Counted from the first letter of the stretch, positions 35,021 to 44,718 are shown. The stretch: 64,000 bases of DNA from Halanaerobiales bacterium (GCA_022360715.1 JAKSCG010000078.1:91101-155100); one strand, 5' to 3'. Program-made: numbers and translations. Notes: generated by a model from the sequence alone, not told the origin.

Positions 35021-35133
35021 ATCAATCCCCCCTGTTACGATCGTTATTATTCCCTCGCTCTATCTACCATTATACCATGTCAACTTCTCTGGCTAAAGAG
35101 GATTTTACCGGGAGACTGCTCGTTTTATTGCGC

Positions 35134-36321
35134 TTATTTGCTTTGCTGCCGTTCCAGCCTTAATAAGTCCTGCATGGCCAGGGTGGCTGAACCGATCGCC
35201 CCGATCTGCTCGCCGAAAGCAGTGGGATAAACCTTGACTCTATCTTTCAGAACCCGTAAAACCTTTTTCTCTGTTTGCTGCTTGATCAGCGGTAAAAGCA
35301 ATGGCCCGGCCTGGAGAAAATCGCCACCAATTATTACAGCCTGCGGATTGATCAAGTTAAAGATATTGGCAATACCTGTTCCCAGATGCTCAGCGGCTTC
35401 TGCCAAGATCTTTACAGCCTGACAATTGCCGGCAGCGGCTGCTTTAATTAACCCCTGCCATTCACTTTTTAACTGATCGACCGTTCGCTTCTTCCGCCTC
35501 CCCTGATTATATTTGATCAGCAGTTGCTCTGTAGAAATTAATGCCTCTAAACACCCGTAATTTCCACAACTACACTCAATCCTTTCATTAACAATCGACA
35601 TATGACCAAATTCACCGGCCACCCCATCATTGCCGTAATGAAGCTTATGTTTAAGAACAATCCCGGCTCCAATCCCTAACCCGGTATTGATAAAAACAAA
35701 ATCAGCAAAATCCCGACCCTGACCATGCCAGTTTTCAGCAAGAGCCATCACCCGGACATCATTATCTAAAAAAACCGGCTGCACGATTAACTCTTCAATC
35801 ATTGACTTGAGCCGGATATTTTCCCAATTAAAATGGGGGGCATAAAGGGAAATACCCTGTTCTACCTGGACCAGACCATGCAAGCCAATCCCGACCCCGT
35901 ATATTTTTTCCGGTTGGTTAACCAACCGGGAATAATTTTTAATCAATCCGACCGAATGCCTGATATAGTTTGCCGGTGTACGATTGTCCATCGTAATCTT
36001 GGCAAAATCAATTACTTTAAATTTAAAATTAAGCAGGATTGCTTTTATTTCGGCAATCCCCCACTCCAGCCCGATAAAATAAGCCCCGTCCGGATTTAAT
36101 TCGATCAGAATCGGTTTTCTTCCCCCGCGCGACTCCCCTCTGCTAACCTCTTTAATTAGTTCTAGCCGGAGCAATTCCCGGACGATCTTGGAGACAGTGG
36201 CCGGAACTAATCCGGTTTTTTCGACCAGACCGGACCGTGATACCTGTCCCTCTTTTTGGATAATCCTTAAAACAAGGCGTTGATTTGTTTTTTTCATCAA
36301 GCTAAAACTGCCCTTTTTCAT
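35134..36321 (-). CDS. ROK-family transcriptional regulator, XylR/NagC-like
   Basis: 395 residues. N-terminal helix-turn-helix (NQRLVLRIIQKEGQVSRSGLVEKTGLVPATVSKIVRELL) followed by a ROK sugar-kinase-like domain with GVGIGLHGLV, FINTGLGIGAGIVL and the zinc cluster VNERIECSCGNYGCLEALIS. It senses a sugar and controls transcription. It overlaps the end of galK by 4 bases and is therefore the last gene of the Leloir operon, probably its regulator. Confidence 0.92.
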   Translation of the reverse strand: MKKGSFSLMKKTNQRLVLRIIQKEGQVSRSGLVEKTGLVPATVSKIVRELLRLELIKEVSRGESRGGRKPILIELNPDGAYFIGLEWGIAEIKAILLNFKFKVIDFAKITMDNRTPANYIRHSVGLIKNYSRLVNQPEKIYGVGIGLHGLVQVEQGISLYAPHFNWENIRLKSMIEELIVQPVFLDNDVRVMALAENWHGQGRDFADFVFINTGLGIGAGIVLKHKLHYGNDGVAGEFGHMSIVNERIECSCGNYGCLEALISTEQLLIKYNQGRRKKRTVDQLKSEWQGLIKAAAAGNCQAVKILAEAAEHLGTGIANIFNLINPQAVIIGGDFLQAGPLLLPLIKQQTEKKVLRVLKDRVKVYPTAFGEQIGAIGSATLAMQDLLRLERQQSK

Positions 36322-37484
36322 AACTTACCGGCTCCGTTGGAAGGAGCACTGCAATAAATTTCCGGTACAAGACCGGTCTTCTCCTGATATTCCGCTTTGA
36401 TCTGTTTAACAAAAGCCTCAACACGGTTTTCTTTGAGCAGATTAACTGTACATCCGCCAAAACCGGCACCGGTCATCCGGGCTCCCAGTACTCCCTTCTT
36501 TTCTAAAGCTAGTTCAACCAAGCAATCTAATTCCCGACAACTAACTTCATAATCATCTCTCAAACTAAGATGGGATGCAATCATCAATTGACCAAACTCC
36601 GGAAAGTCATTAGCCCGGAGGGCAGTAACCGCCTGCAGCACTCGTTCGTTTTCCGTGATCACATGTCGACATCGCCGGAAGACCTGTTCGGTTAAATCAG
36701 CCGCTGCCGCTTGTAGTTCAACCAAATTGACATCGCGCAGGGCCTTGACCGGCCCTTTAAGTTTTTGCTGAAAATATGTGACAGCCTGGAAACATTCATT
36801 ACGGCGCTGGTTATAGGCTGAATCAACCAGTTCCCTTTTCACTTTGGAATTACAGATGACAATACTATATCCCTGGTCGGACAAAGGGACCGGTTGAGCT
36901 TGATTGCTTCGGCAATCAATCATTAAGGCGTGATCGGCCTGACCCATCACGGCAATATACTGATCCATAATTCCACAATTGACTCCGACAAATTCCCTTT
37001 CCGCCCGCTGACATAAAAGAGCCATTTCCACCGCTGACATCTTGATCTCATGGAGACTGGCCAGCAGATATGCCGTAACTACTTCCAAAGCCGCTGATGA
37101 ACTTAACCCGGCTCCCTGGGGGATATTACCGGTAAAAACAATATTGACACCGGTTAGATCATATCCTGACTTCCGGTATTGCGCGATGATTCCTTTAATA
37201 TAGTTTACCCAGATATTCTCCTGATCAAAAGTAAGCTCCTCCAATTGAAAAGTAAGCAGGTGGTCATAATCAATGGAATAGACCTTTACCATGCGGTCTT
37301 TTCTTAACTGGCCAAGCATAAAGATCCCTTTATTGATGGCCATCGGCAGGACAAAACCTTCATTATAATCGGTGTGTTCCCCGATCAGGTTGACCCGGCC
37401 CGGGGCAGAAAAAGCCCCTTTCTTCAAGCCGGTATCGGCAAATTTATTTTGATAAATTGACCATAACTCCTCAATCCTGTGCAA
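36318..37484 (-). CDS. galK: Galactokinase
   Basis: 388 residues from the TTG at 37484, chosen for length and spacing from GAGGGGG; a GTG at 37493 is an alternative. GHMP kinase of the Leloir pathway, making galactose-1-phosphate. Signature FSAPGRVNLIGEHTDYNEGFVLPMA near the start, the ATP loop NIPQGAGLSSSAALEV and the C-terminal GARMTGAGFGGCTVNL. Overlaps the galT 3' end. Confidence 0.96.
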   Translation of the reverse strand: MHRIEELWSIYQNKFADTGLKKGAFSAPGRVNLIGEHTDYNEGFVLPMAINKGIFMLGQLRKDRMVKVYSIDYDHLLTFQLEELTFDQENIWVNYIKGIIAQYRKSGYDLTGVNIVFTGNIPQGAGLSSSAALEVVTAYLLASLHEIKMSAVEMALLCQRAEREFVGVNCGIMDQYIAVMGQADHALMIDCRSNQAQPVPLSDQGYSIVICNSKVKRELVDSAYNQRRNECFQAVTYFQQKLKGPVKALRDVNLVELQAAAADLTEQVFRRCRHVITENERVLQAVTALRANDFPEFGQLMIASHLSLRDDYEVSCRELDCLVELALEKKGVLGARMTGAGFGGCTVNLLKENRVEAFVKQIKAEYQEKTGLVPEIYCSAPSNGAGKL

Positions 37485-38463
37485 AATAAACACACCCCCT
37501 CGGCTCAACTTCCCGTAGCTCTATTGCTTTTTCTTCGGCCAGGGCATTATTAATATAGACCCCGGCCCCGAGCTCACTGCCGGCTAAATACTTTAATTTA
37601 TCGCTGGTCCGAAGCGGTGGATAAAACTCAATATGGAAGTGGGAATAATCCTGGCCGGTACCATTGGTCGGTTGTTGGTGAATCGCCATAATATAAGGAA
37701 AAACAAAACCAAATAAATTATCATACTTCATAATTACCGTTTTTAAGAGGGCTGCCAGGTCCCGTTCCTCCCGGGCTGTAAAATCTTGCAATGACGGTAA
37801 GTGTTTTTTGGCATAAAGATGGACTTCGTAGCTATATCGCGCAAAAAAGGGTATAAAAGCAACAAAACTATCATTATCGGCGATGATCCTCCTCCCATCC
37901 TCCATCTCCTCTTCAACAAGTGCGCAAAAAAGACACCGCCCTCTTTTATCTAAGTAATCTTGACTGGATTTAAGCCCTTTTTTAATCAGCGGGGGGATAA
38001 AGGGATAGGCATAGATCTGACCGTGAGGGTGTTCCAGGGTTACCCCTACTTCCTCTCCCTTATTTTCAAAGATATAAACATAATCGATCTGTTCCAGCCG
38101 GCCCAGTTCCTGATAACGATCCCGCCATACTTTTACAAGCTTCAAGTATCGACTTAAAGGTTCTGCGGACATCACTCCATTATGTTTGGAAGTAAACAGG
38201 ACCACTTCGCAGATCCCCCGGGCCTCCTGGACCGGATAAAAGACCGAATCTTCAATCTGGGGAAGAGGAGGACTATACTTTAAGGAAGGGAATTTATTTT
38301 CAAAGACTACCAGGTCATAATCCTCGGGTACTTCTGTCATGAAGCCGTCTTTACTTGGACAAAGGGGACAATAATCGGCCGGGGGTTTAAAGGTCCGATT
38401 CTGCCGCTCGGTAGCAGTTATTACCCATTCCCGTAGGATCGGATTCCATCTGAGTTCAGACAT
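37471..38463 (-). CDS. galT: Galactose-1-phosphate uridylyltransferase
   Basis: 330 residues from the ATG at 38463. HIT-superfamily enzyme transferring UMP between UDP-glucose and galactose-1-phosphate. Zinc-type CPLCPSKDG near residue 35, the active-site triad LEHPHGQIYAYP and the second-domain FCALVEEE and HQQPTNGTGQDYSHFHIEFYPP are all present. Start overlaps the stop of a 42-residue upstream frame by one base (TGATG), implying coupling. Confidence 0.96.
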   Translation of the reverse strand: MSELRWNPILREWVITATERQNRTFKPPADYCPLCPSKDGFMTEVPEDYDLVVFENKFPSLKYSPPLPQIEDSVFYPVQEARGICEVVLFTSKHNGVMSAEPLSRYLKLVKVWRDRYQELGRLEQIDYVYIFENKGEEVGVTLEHPHGQIYAYPFIPPLIKKGLKSSQDYLDKRGRCLFCALVEEEMEDGRRIIADNDSFVAFIPFFARYSYEVHLYAKKHLPSLQDFTAREERDLAALLKTVIMKYDNLFGFVFPYIMAIHQQPTNGTGQDYSHFHIEFYPPLRTSDKLKYLAGSELGAGVYINNALAEEKAIELREVEPRGCVYFAQD

Positions 38464-38591
38464 CAATTACTCCCCTCCCCTTGCCGGTCTTTTCGCTGAA
38501 CTTCCTTTTTTTGTTGAGCTGTTTCCGTAAACCGATAGTAGATCAAATACCGGCCATCCTCTTTGATTAATTTATTTTTGCTCAGTTCCAT
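38463..38591 (-). CDS. 42-residue protein between galE and galT
   Basis: ATG at 38591 follows AAAGGAGGATTTA, a very strong ribosome-binding site placed inside the last codons of galE. The frame ends with TGA overlapping the galT start. Residues include LIKEDGRYLIYYRFTE followed by a Lys/Arg/Gln-rich tail. The coupling to both neighbours makes it likely to be translated. It may be a small accessory protein of the Leloir operon, or it may serve mainly to pass ribosomes from galE to galT. No known family recognised. Confidence 0.6.
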   Translation of the reverse strand: MELSKNKLIKEDGRYLIYYRFTETAQQKKEVQRKDRQGEGSN

Positions 38592-39564
38592 TAAATCCTC
38601 CTTTGCGATGCCATTGCCAGGCTGTTTCAATAATTTCCTTTAAATCAATAACACAGGGTTGCCATCCTAATTGTTCCTTGATCTTTTTCGAACTGGCTAC
38701 CAGCACAGCCGGATCACCGGCCCGCCTTGGTCGGATCTCTGTTTCAATAAGCTTCCCGGTTACTTCTCCGGCTACTTGTAAAACCTCTTTGACTGAATAA
38801 CCCTGACCGTTCCCCAGGTTATAAATAGCACTATCCATTCCGGCCGTTAAACTATGTAAAGCCAGGAGATGGGCCTGGGCAAGGTCATTGACATGGATGT
38901 AATCCCTAATACAGCTACCATCTTCGGTCGGGTAATCATCCCCAAAGAGAAAAAACTTATCACTACTCCCTAAAGCCTGCTTTAATACTAGCGGGATTAA
39001 GTGAGTCTCGGGGTGATGAGCTTCGCCGATCTGGCCGGCCGGGTCTGCTCCGGCTGCATTAAAATAACGTAGCGATATATATTGGAGATGATGAATCTGC
39101 TGATAGCGGGCCAGTATTTTTTCAAAAAACAGTTTACTTTCCCCATAAGGATTGGTAGGAATAGTCGGGTGCTCTTCCGGAATAGGAATAACTTCCGGTT
39201 CACCATATACGGCAGCAGTTGACGAAAAAACCAGATACTTTACCTGATGTTTAACCATTGCTTCCAGCAGATTTAAGCCATTACAGATATTATTGTAATA
39301 ATATTTGCCCGGCTTGGCCATTGATTCGGCGACCAGGCTATCGGCCGCCAGGTGAATCACCCCGTCGATTTCTTCTTCCCGAAAAACGCGGTCCAGTAAT
39401 CCCCGGTCAGCCAGATCCCCTTCAATAAAAACATCGACCGGAACCGCCTCCCGGTGTCCTTTAGAAAGATTGTCCAGTACAATTACCCGGTTATTGGCTT
39501 GCAATAAGCTCTGAACGATATGACTACCAATATAGCCGGCTCCACCGGTCACCAAAATATTCAA
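38572..39564 (-). CDS. galE: UDP-glucose 4-epimerase
   Basis: 330 residues from the TTG at 39564, nine bases after AAGGGG; an earlier TTG at 39573 overlaps that site. Short-chain dehydrogenase fold with NILVTGGAGYIGSHIVQ for NAD, catalytic SSTAAVYGEP and YGESKLFFE (YxxxK), and DGSCIRDYIHVNDLAQAH. First gene of the Leloir operon galE-smORF-galT-galK-ROK. Confidence 0.96.
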   Translation of the reverse strand: MNILVTGGAGYIGSHIVQSLLQANNRVIVLDNLSKGHREAVPVDVFIEGDLADRGLLDRVFREEEIDGVIHLAADSLVAESMAKPGKYYYNNICNGLNLLEAMVKHQVKYLVFSSTAAVYGEPEVIPIPEEHPTIPTNPYGESKLFFEKILARYQQIHHLQYISLRYFNAAGADPAGQIGEAHHPETHLIPLVLKQALGSSDKFFLFGDDYPTEDGSCIRDYIHVNDLAQAHLLALHSLTAGMDSAIYNLGNGQGYSVKEVLQVAGEVTGKLIETEIRPRRAGDPAVLVASSKKIKEQLGWQPCVIDLKEIIETAWQWHRKGGFNGTEQK

Positions 39565-39662
39565 ACTGATCAACCCCTTTTCCTGGCAATAGTTTAACTT
39601 TGTTTTTTTATTAAATTAACTAAGTTGATTATATTACTTTTTAAAGGGAAAGTCAAAATATT

Positions 39663-41465
39663 TTAAACCTGGGCAAACTGGTTGGTATATAAGCGGTAAT
39701 AATACCCCTTTTCTTTTAATAATTGCTGGTGATTACCCTCTTCAGTGATCCGCCCGTCCTGTATAACCAAAATCCGATCAGCCGAACGAATCGTTGATAA
39801 GCGGTGGGCAATGATAAAACTGGTGCGCCCTTCTAAAAGGATACTAATTGCCTGCTGGATCAGCTGTTCCAGTTCGGTATCAATTGAGGAAGTAGCCTCA
39901 TCCAGCACCAGAATTTTGGGATCAGCCAGGATCGCCCGGGCAAATGATATTAACTGCTTCTGACCGGTCGATAGTTTGCTGCCCCCTTCCCCGACCTCAG
40001 TATCATATCCCTTTTCCAGGGCGGTGATAAAGTGGTCGGCATTAACGGTTTGAGCGGCCTGAATAACCTCCTGATCCGAGGCTGCTAAGCGTCCATAGCG
40101 TATATTCTCTCTAATCGTCCCGCTAAACAGATGGGGTGATTGTAAGACATAACCCAGATGGCGATGTAACCAGAGCAAAGGCCGTTCCCGGTAATCTACC
40201 CCATCAATCAGGATATTCCCTGCGGTCGGTTCATAAAAGCGGCAGGTCAGATTGACAATCGTACTCTTACCGGCCCCTGTTTCCCCGACCAGGGCGATCG
40301 TCTCACCTGCTCTCACCTCCAGATTAAAGTTTTCCAGGACCTGTTCCCCTCCCTGATAGGTAAAAGAGACATCTTGAAAGGTAATATTGCCGATTATCTC
40401 CGGCAACTCGCCCTTATTCAGCTCTAATGTGTCACCATACTTTTCGTGCACCGCCTGACTATCCTTGATCTCCGGTTCAGTTCGGATCATGGAAAGGACC
40501 CGTTCGGCTGAGGCCTGGGCCAGCTGTAGTTCAGCAAAAATCCGAGCCAGTTCCCGGACCGGCTCAAAAAACCGGACAATATATGAGATGAACGCTACTA
40601 CCGTACCATAAGTAATCACTCCCATCATCACCCCGTTTCCGCCCGACCACAGTACCAGAGCGGTCCCGATACTACTCAGGGTCAGGACAATCGGCAAAAA
40701 GAGTGAAGACAGGATCGCAGCCCGGACCGATGTATATCTCATCTCTCCGGTCAATTTGGTAAATTCATTTAAATTCTCTGCTTCCCGGACCAGGGTTTTA
40801 CTGGTTTGAGCACCCATGATCCCCTCATTAAAGGCTCCGGTTATCCGCGAATTGGTCTTGCGAACATTACGGTATGAGTGCAGGATTTTTTTCTGAAAAT
40901 AAAGGCTGATCACCACCAGCGGAGGTACAACCGATAAGGCGATTAAGGCCAGTCGCCAGTTGATCGAGACCATGATCACGACAATAAAGAGCATCATCGT
41001 CACTCCCCAGACCAGATCAACCAGCCCCCAGGAGATAATACTGCTTAAACGCCTTATATCAGAAGTCATCCGGGCCATTAGCCAACCAACTGCGGTCCGG
41101 TCATAGTAAGAGAGGGAAAGCTCCTGTAAACGGCGGAAACCAAGCTTACGGATATCATAACCTATTCCCATTTCAACCTTACCGGCGAACGTGATCAGCA
41201 ACCAGATATTAACGGCCTGGATTATAACCAATAAACCGTAATAAAGCCCGAAAGTAGACAACCCCTCCAGTTTCTGCGGTATAACAAAATTATCAATCAC
41301 ATGTCTGGTCAGAATCGGAAAAATAGCATCAATCCCCCCGACCAAAAGCATTATCACCGCTAATATTGCCATCTCTCTTTTATAATTCACAGTAAAACCG
41401 AGGATATCCTTCCACAGTTTCCAGTCAAATTTGCTATCAAAACTCTGTTCTTGATGGGTTTTCAT
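39663..41465 (-). CDS. Heterodimeric ABC exporter subunit with canonical Walker B
   Basis: 600 residues. Six membrane helices then ATPase: Walker A GETGAGKST, signature KLSTGQKQ (divergent LSGGQ), Walker B ILVLDEATSS with the catalytic glutamate. Partner of the next-upstream gene, which has a perfect LSGGQ but aspartate in Walker B. This pattern, one canonical and one degenerate ATP site, is that of BmrCD, LmrCD and TM287/288-like multidrug exporters. Expression is probably gated by the leader at 43300-43640. Confidence 0.93.
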   Translation of the reverse strand: MKTHQEQSFDSKFDWKLWKDILGFTVNYKREMAILAVIMLLVGGIDAIFPILTRHVIDNFVIPQKLEGLSTFGLYYGLLVIIQAVNIWLLITFAGKVEMGIGYDIRKLGFRRLQELSLSYYDRTAVGWLMARMTSDIRRLSSIISWGLVDLVWGVTMMLFIVVIMVSINWRLALIALSVVPPLVVISLYFQKKILHSYRNVRKTNSRITGAFNEGIMGAQTSKTLVREAENLNEFTKLTGEMRYTSVRAAILSSLFLPIVLTLSSIGTALVLWSGGNGVMMGVITYGTVVAFISYIVRFFEPVRELARIFAELQLAQASAERVLSMIRTEPEIKDSQAVHEKYGDTLELNKGELPEIIGNITFQDVSFTYQGGEQVLENFNLEVRAGETIALVGETGAGKSTIVNLTCRFYEPTAGNILIDGVDYRERPLLWLHRHLGYVLQSPHLFSGTIRENIRYGRLAASDQEVIQAAQTVNADHFITALEKGYDTEVGEGGSKLSTGQKQLISFARAILADPKILVLDEATSSIDTELEQLIQQAISILLEGRTSFIIAHRLSTIRSADRILVIQDGRITEEGNHQQLLKEKGYYYRLYTNQFAQV

Positions 41466-41487
41466 CTATACCGACCTCACTTTTCCT

Positions 41488-43293
41488 TTAGATACTTAGT
41501 TCATAATTTAATTCATCTTCTAAAGAATTCTGAATCGCCCAAACCCGGCTATAAATTCCTGATTTATGCAACAATTCCTGATGGGTCCCCTGTTCAACCA
41601 ATCTTCCCTCTTCCAGCACCAGGATTAAATCAGCATGGGCCAGGGTAGCTACCCGGTGGGATATAATGATTGTAGTCGCTTGATTACCCCGTTGGGCCAG
41701 GGCGCGCCGAATAGCTGCATCGGTTTCCGTATCGACTGCACTTAAGGAGTCATCAAAAATCAGGATCGGACATTCCCTGATCAGGGTCCGGGCAATTGCT
41801 ACCCGTTGTTTCTGTCCGCCGGATAGTGATACCCCGCGTTCACCGACCAACGTATCATAACCCTGGTCAAAATCCAGGATAACATTATGGATCGCTGCAT
41901 CACTGGCGGCAGCATAGATCTCCCGTTCTTCACTCTCCAGTCTGGCCAGTGAAATATTATCACTGATCGTCTTTGCAAATAAAAAGGGTTCCTGTAAGAC
42001 CAGGCCGATATGCTTGCGCAGCCATTTCTTATTAATAGATCTTACCTCATTACCATCAATTGTGATCGAACCCCGCTGGTAGTCATATAAACGGGCCAAC
42101 AGGTGAACCAGACTACTTTTACCTGATCCGGTAGCTCCCAGGATGGCGATCGTCTGTCCTGCTTTAATCGTGAAAGTAATGTCCTTTAATACCTCTGTGC
42201 CGTCTTCATACTGGAAATTTACATTACGGAAGCTAATATTGCCTTTTATCTCCGGTCTGAACTGACTAGGATCAGCCTGTTCTGATGGTTGCTGCAAGAT
42301 CTCCTCGATCCTTTCTACAGCCACAAAGGATTGGCCCATATCGGTTAAGATCCGGCCCATCTGTCTAACCGGCCAGAGCAGGAATCCTTCATAGGTTATA
42401 AAGACAAAGAGGGTGCCCAGGGTTAACGAACCCTGCACTGTCCAGTAAACACCCAGAAAAAGGACAACAGCTATCTGTAACAAACAAAGGAAATCTGATA
42501 ACGACCAGTACCCGGCCAATAGTTTGATCAAGCGGTAAGTAAGATCACGGTACTCTCGATTTTTTTGCTCAAACTTCTCCATCTCATGGCTCTGGCGGGC
42601 AAAGGCTTTCACCACCCTGACCCCGGTTAAATTCTCCTGTAAAACCGTAGAAAGACGGCCTTCAGCTTCATCAGAAAAACGAAATGCTTTTTTAACTTTA
42701 AGAAAGAAGATCAGACCAAAAGCAAAGATAATCGGAATAACCGCCATGGCGACTAAAGCCATTTTCACATGGAGTGAAAACATGACATAGGCGACCAGAC
42801 TCAGCATAAAGACAGACCGGCCGATCTCCACGAACTGAATAGCTAGAAAGCGCCTGATTGTATCCAGATCAGATGTGCAACGCTGGATAATATCTCCGGT
42901 ATTGGCCGTAACATAATAATTATAGTATAAATGCTGTAGATGCCCATAGAGTTTCTCCCGCATATTTTTGGCGATCATCTCTGCGGCCTCAGCTGACCAC
43001 TTCCCTCTTAAGAAGAGGAATAAACCCCGCCCAAGGGTTAAAACGATTAATAACAATCCGACAATCCATAGTCTTTGAGCCAGGAAGCCCCGGCCACCCA
43101 TGGCATTAATTAGGTTAAGTTCCCATCCTGAGTCCGCTAAGGGCTGATCACCGATCAGGGAATCTATGGTCACCTTGAGCACCAATGGATTAATCACCGT
43201 AAAAATGGTTGCAAAGCCCACACTGACAATAGCCCCCAGATAAAGCAGCCTGTTACCTTTCATATAGTTCCATAAAAGCCTGGCATTTTGCAT
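41488..43293 (-). CDS. Heterodimeric ABC exporter subunit with degenerate Walker B
   Basis: 601 residues. Walker A GATGSGKSS, canonical signature VSLSGGQKQRVAIA, Walker B ILIFDDSLSA with Asp instead of the catalytic Glu. It pairs with the downstream subunit (22-base gap) to form one active and one inactive nucleotide site. Six membrane helices in the N-terminal half. Likely a drug or lipid exporter. Confidence 0.93.
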   Translation of the reverse strand: MQNARLLWNYMKGNRLLYLGAIVSVGFATIFTVINPLVLKVTIDSLIGDQPLADSGWELNLINAMGGRGFLAQRLWIVGLLLIVLTLGRGLFLFLRGKWSAEAAEMIAKNMREKLYGHLQHLYYNYYVTANTGDIIQRCTSDLDTIRRFLAIQFVEIGRSVFMLSLVAYVMFSLHVKMALVAMAVIPIIFAFGLIFFLKVKKAFRFSDEAEGRLSTVLQENLTGVRVVKAFARQSHEMEKFEQKNREYRDLTYRLIKLLAGYWSLSDFLCLLQIAVVLFLGVYWTVQGSLTLGTLFVFITYEGFLLWPVRQMGRILTDMGQSFVAVERIEEILQQPSEQADPSQFRPEIKGNISFRNVNFQYEDGTEVLKDITFTIKAGQTIAILGATGSGKSSLVHLLARLYDYQRGSITIDGNEVRSINKKWLRKHIGLVLQEPFLFAKTISDNISLARLESEEREIYAAASDAAIHNVILDFDQGYDTLVGERGVSLSGGQKQRVAIARTLIRECPILIFDDSLSAVDTETDAAIRRALAQRGNQATTIIISHRVATLAHADLILVLEEGRLVEQGTHQELLHKSGIYSRVWAIQNSLEDELNYELSI

Positions 43294-43343
43294 AATACCG
43301 TCCCCTTCCTATTAAAATAAAAACCTGAACAATTTAAGCATTT

Positions 43344-43377
43344 ATTAAAAAAAACCACCGGACAGTACCCGTGGTTT
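43344..43377 (-). terminator. Attenuator terminator before the ABC exporter genes
   Basis: On the minus strand ACCACGGGTACTGTCCGGTGGT folds into a stem and is followed by eight T residues, about 50 bases before the exporter start. A terminator upstream of its genes is expected for attenuation. Confidence 0.7.
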
Positions 43378-43431
43378 TACAATGGAATTAGTTTCCCAAC
43401 TCCATATTTATGTTGATATGGCAAAAACAAA

Positions 43432-43472
43432 ACCACCGGTATTATGTTCAGAGAACATACACTACCTGTGGT
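43432..43472 (-). promoter_or_regulatory. Upstream hairpin sharing arms with the attenuator
   Basis: On the minus strand ACCACAGGTAGTGTATGTTC pairs with GAACATAATACCGGTGGT. Its ACCAC and GGTGGT arms match those of the downstream terminator, so the 5' arm of this hairpin could pair with the 3' arm of the terminator and prevent it. It is also followed by TTTTGTTTTT, so it might stop transcription itself. Confidence 0.6.
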
Positions 43473-43530
43473 CTAAGTAAAATTAATATATTATATCCCT
43501 AAATATAATATAAAAATATGCTTCTTAAAA

Positions 43531-43632
43531 CTAAGTAGGACAACACAGGTCGTGTGAATTTGTCGCAATATCCAGCATAGCTGGAAATCTTTTCAGTCTG
43601 ATCATACTACTTACGGCGCTAACAGTTATCAT
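43531..43632 (-). CDS. 33-residue leader peptide of the ABC exporter operon
   Basis: ATG at 43632 lies 9 bases after AAGGAGG. The peptide contains MIRLKRFPAMLDIATNSHDL and ends CCPT. It is followed by about 60 bases and then the two hairpins. From family knowledge, B. subtilis bmrCD is controlled by a translated leader (bmrB) whose stalling under ribosome-targeting drugs allows read-through; this arrangement looks analogous. Function as a sensor of ribosome inhibition is inferred. Confidence 0.65.
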   Translation of the reverse strand: MITVSAVSSMIRLKRFPAMLDIATNSHDLCCPT

Positions 43633-43825
43633 CACCACGACCCTCCTTCTTTCTAATAATATAAATTATTCATTTACCTTTTATATTATACTCGCAATTA
43701 GTAAATTATGCAAGTACTTTTTCAAAAAATATGCTAAAGAAAATCAGGGATAATTATTAAAATTTTGTATGATCCTTTTGATTTAACAAATAATAATCAT
43801 ATACTTTTAAAATGGAGGTGAAATT

Positions 43826-44656
43826 ATGAAAGGTAAGGTCTTAATTATTCTGGTATCCCTGCTATTCCTGGTATCTTGTGCCAGGACAGATGAACTGGCT
43901 GCCCCGCGGGAATCTTCCATGTTTAGAAGAGCAGAAGTCGAACATTGCCGGATAACAGCAGATTCCCTGGAGGTTAAAGCGGGAGCGGGAAATAAATTCC
44001 CAACAATCACTACCTTGAATAAAGACGATGAAGTCAGGGTATTAGGTCAGATTGATGAATGGTATGTAATCAGGCTGGATAATAATCGGATTGGTTGTAT
44101 TGATTCCACCCAAACCCAACCAATTGTTAAAGATAAAGGACAACCACAACAGCCCCAGCCAGCGCCGGCCCCGGAACAGCCTCAACAACCACAGCAGCCG
44201 ACCCAACCGGAAGAGCCAGAACCAACTCAACCACCGACCGATGCCGGGGGAGAGACTAATCAAAACCTGGCGACAATGGAAAGGGAAATGATCAAGCTGG
44301 TTAATCAGGAACGACGGAAAAACAATCTACAAGCATTAGCGACCGATCCTGAACTGACCAGGGTTGCCAGAATCAAAGCCCAGGATATGGTAGAAAATAA
44401 TTACTTTAGTCATTATTCGCCCAACTACGGCAGCCCCTTTGACATGATGGATAGTTTTGGAATTGAATACCTTACGGCGGCCGAAAACCTGGCTGCTAAT
44501 GCCACGGTGGAAAAGGCCCATAATTCACTAATGAATTCCAGTGGACACCGTCAGAATATCCTTAACCCTAACTTTACTCACATTGGAGTAGGTGTAAAAC
44601 CGAGCCAAAAATACGGATATATCTTTGTTCAAATGTTTATTGGAAAACCCGAGTAA
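43826..44656 (+). CDS. CAP-domain (SCP/YkwD-like) lipoprotein with SH3-like domain
   Basis: 276 residues. N-terminal signal with lipobox LLFLVSC gives a lipid-anchored surface protein. An SH3-like segment (ADSLEVKAGAGNKFPTITTL...DEWYVIRLDNNRIGCI) at residues about 50-95 is followed by a Pro/Gln-rich linker and a C-terminal CAP domain (MIKLVNQERRKNNLQAL, HYSPNYGSPFDMMDSFGI, AENLAAN, NSSGHRQNILNPNFTHIGVG). CAP proteins of this kind occur widely in spore formers; biochemical role is unclear. Single gene, plus strand. Confidence 0.92.
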   Translation: MKGKVLIILVSLLFLVSCARTDELAAPRESSMFRRAEVEHCRITADSLEVKAGAGNKFPTITTLNKDDEVRVLGQIDEWYVIRLDNNRIGCIDSTQTQPIVKDKGQPQQPQPAPAPEQPQQPQQPTQPEEPEPTQPPTDAGGETNQNLATMEREMIKLVNQERRKNNLQALATDPELTRVARIKAQDMVENNYFSHYSPNYGSPFDMMDSFGIEYLTAAENLAANATVEKAHNSLMNSSGHRQNILNPNFTHIGVGVKPSQKYGYIFVQMFIGKPE

Positions 44657-44696
44657 AGGGGCTATGCCATAAAGTCGTTTTTATTTTACAGGAGAC

Positions 44697-44718
44697 GGTG
44701 TAGCCGAAAGGCTACGCC
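44697..44718. terminator. Hairpin with GAAA loop after the CAP gene
   Basis: GGTGTAGCC pairs with GGCTACGCC across GAAA. Followed by TCACTTTTGCTTTTTT rather than a clean T run, so termination strength is uncertain. Confidence 0.5.

Noticed and set aside
43354..43472. CRISPR-like or IS repeat formed by the two ACCACCGG elements
   Set aside because: The similarity is confined to the hairpin arms and is better explained by alternative folding of an attenuator.
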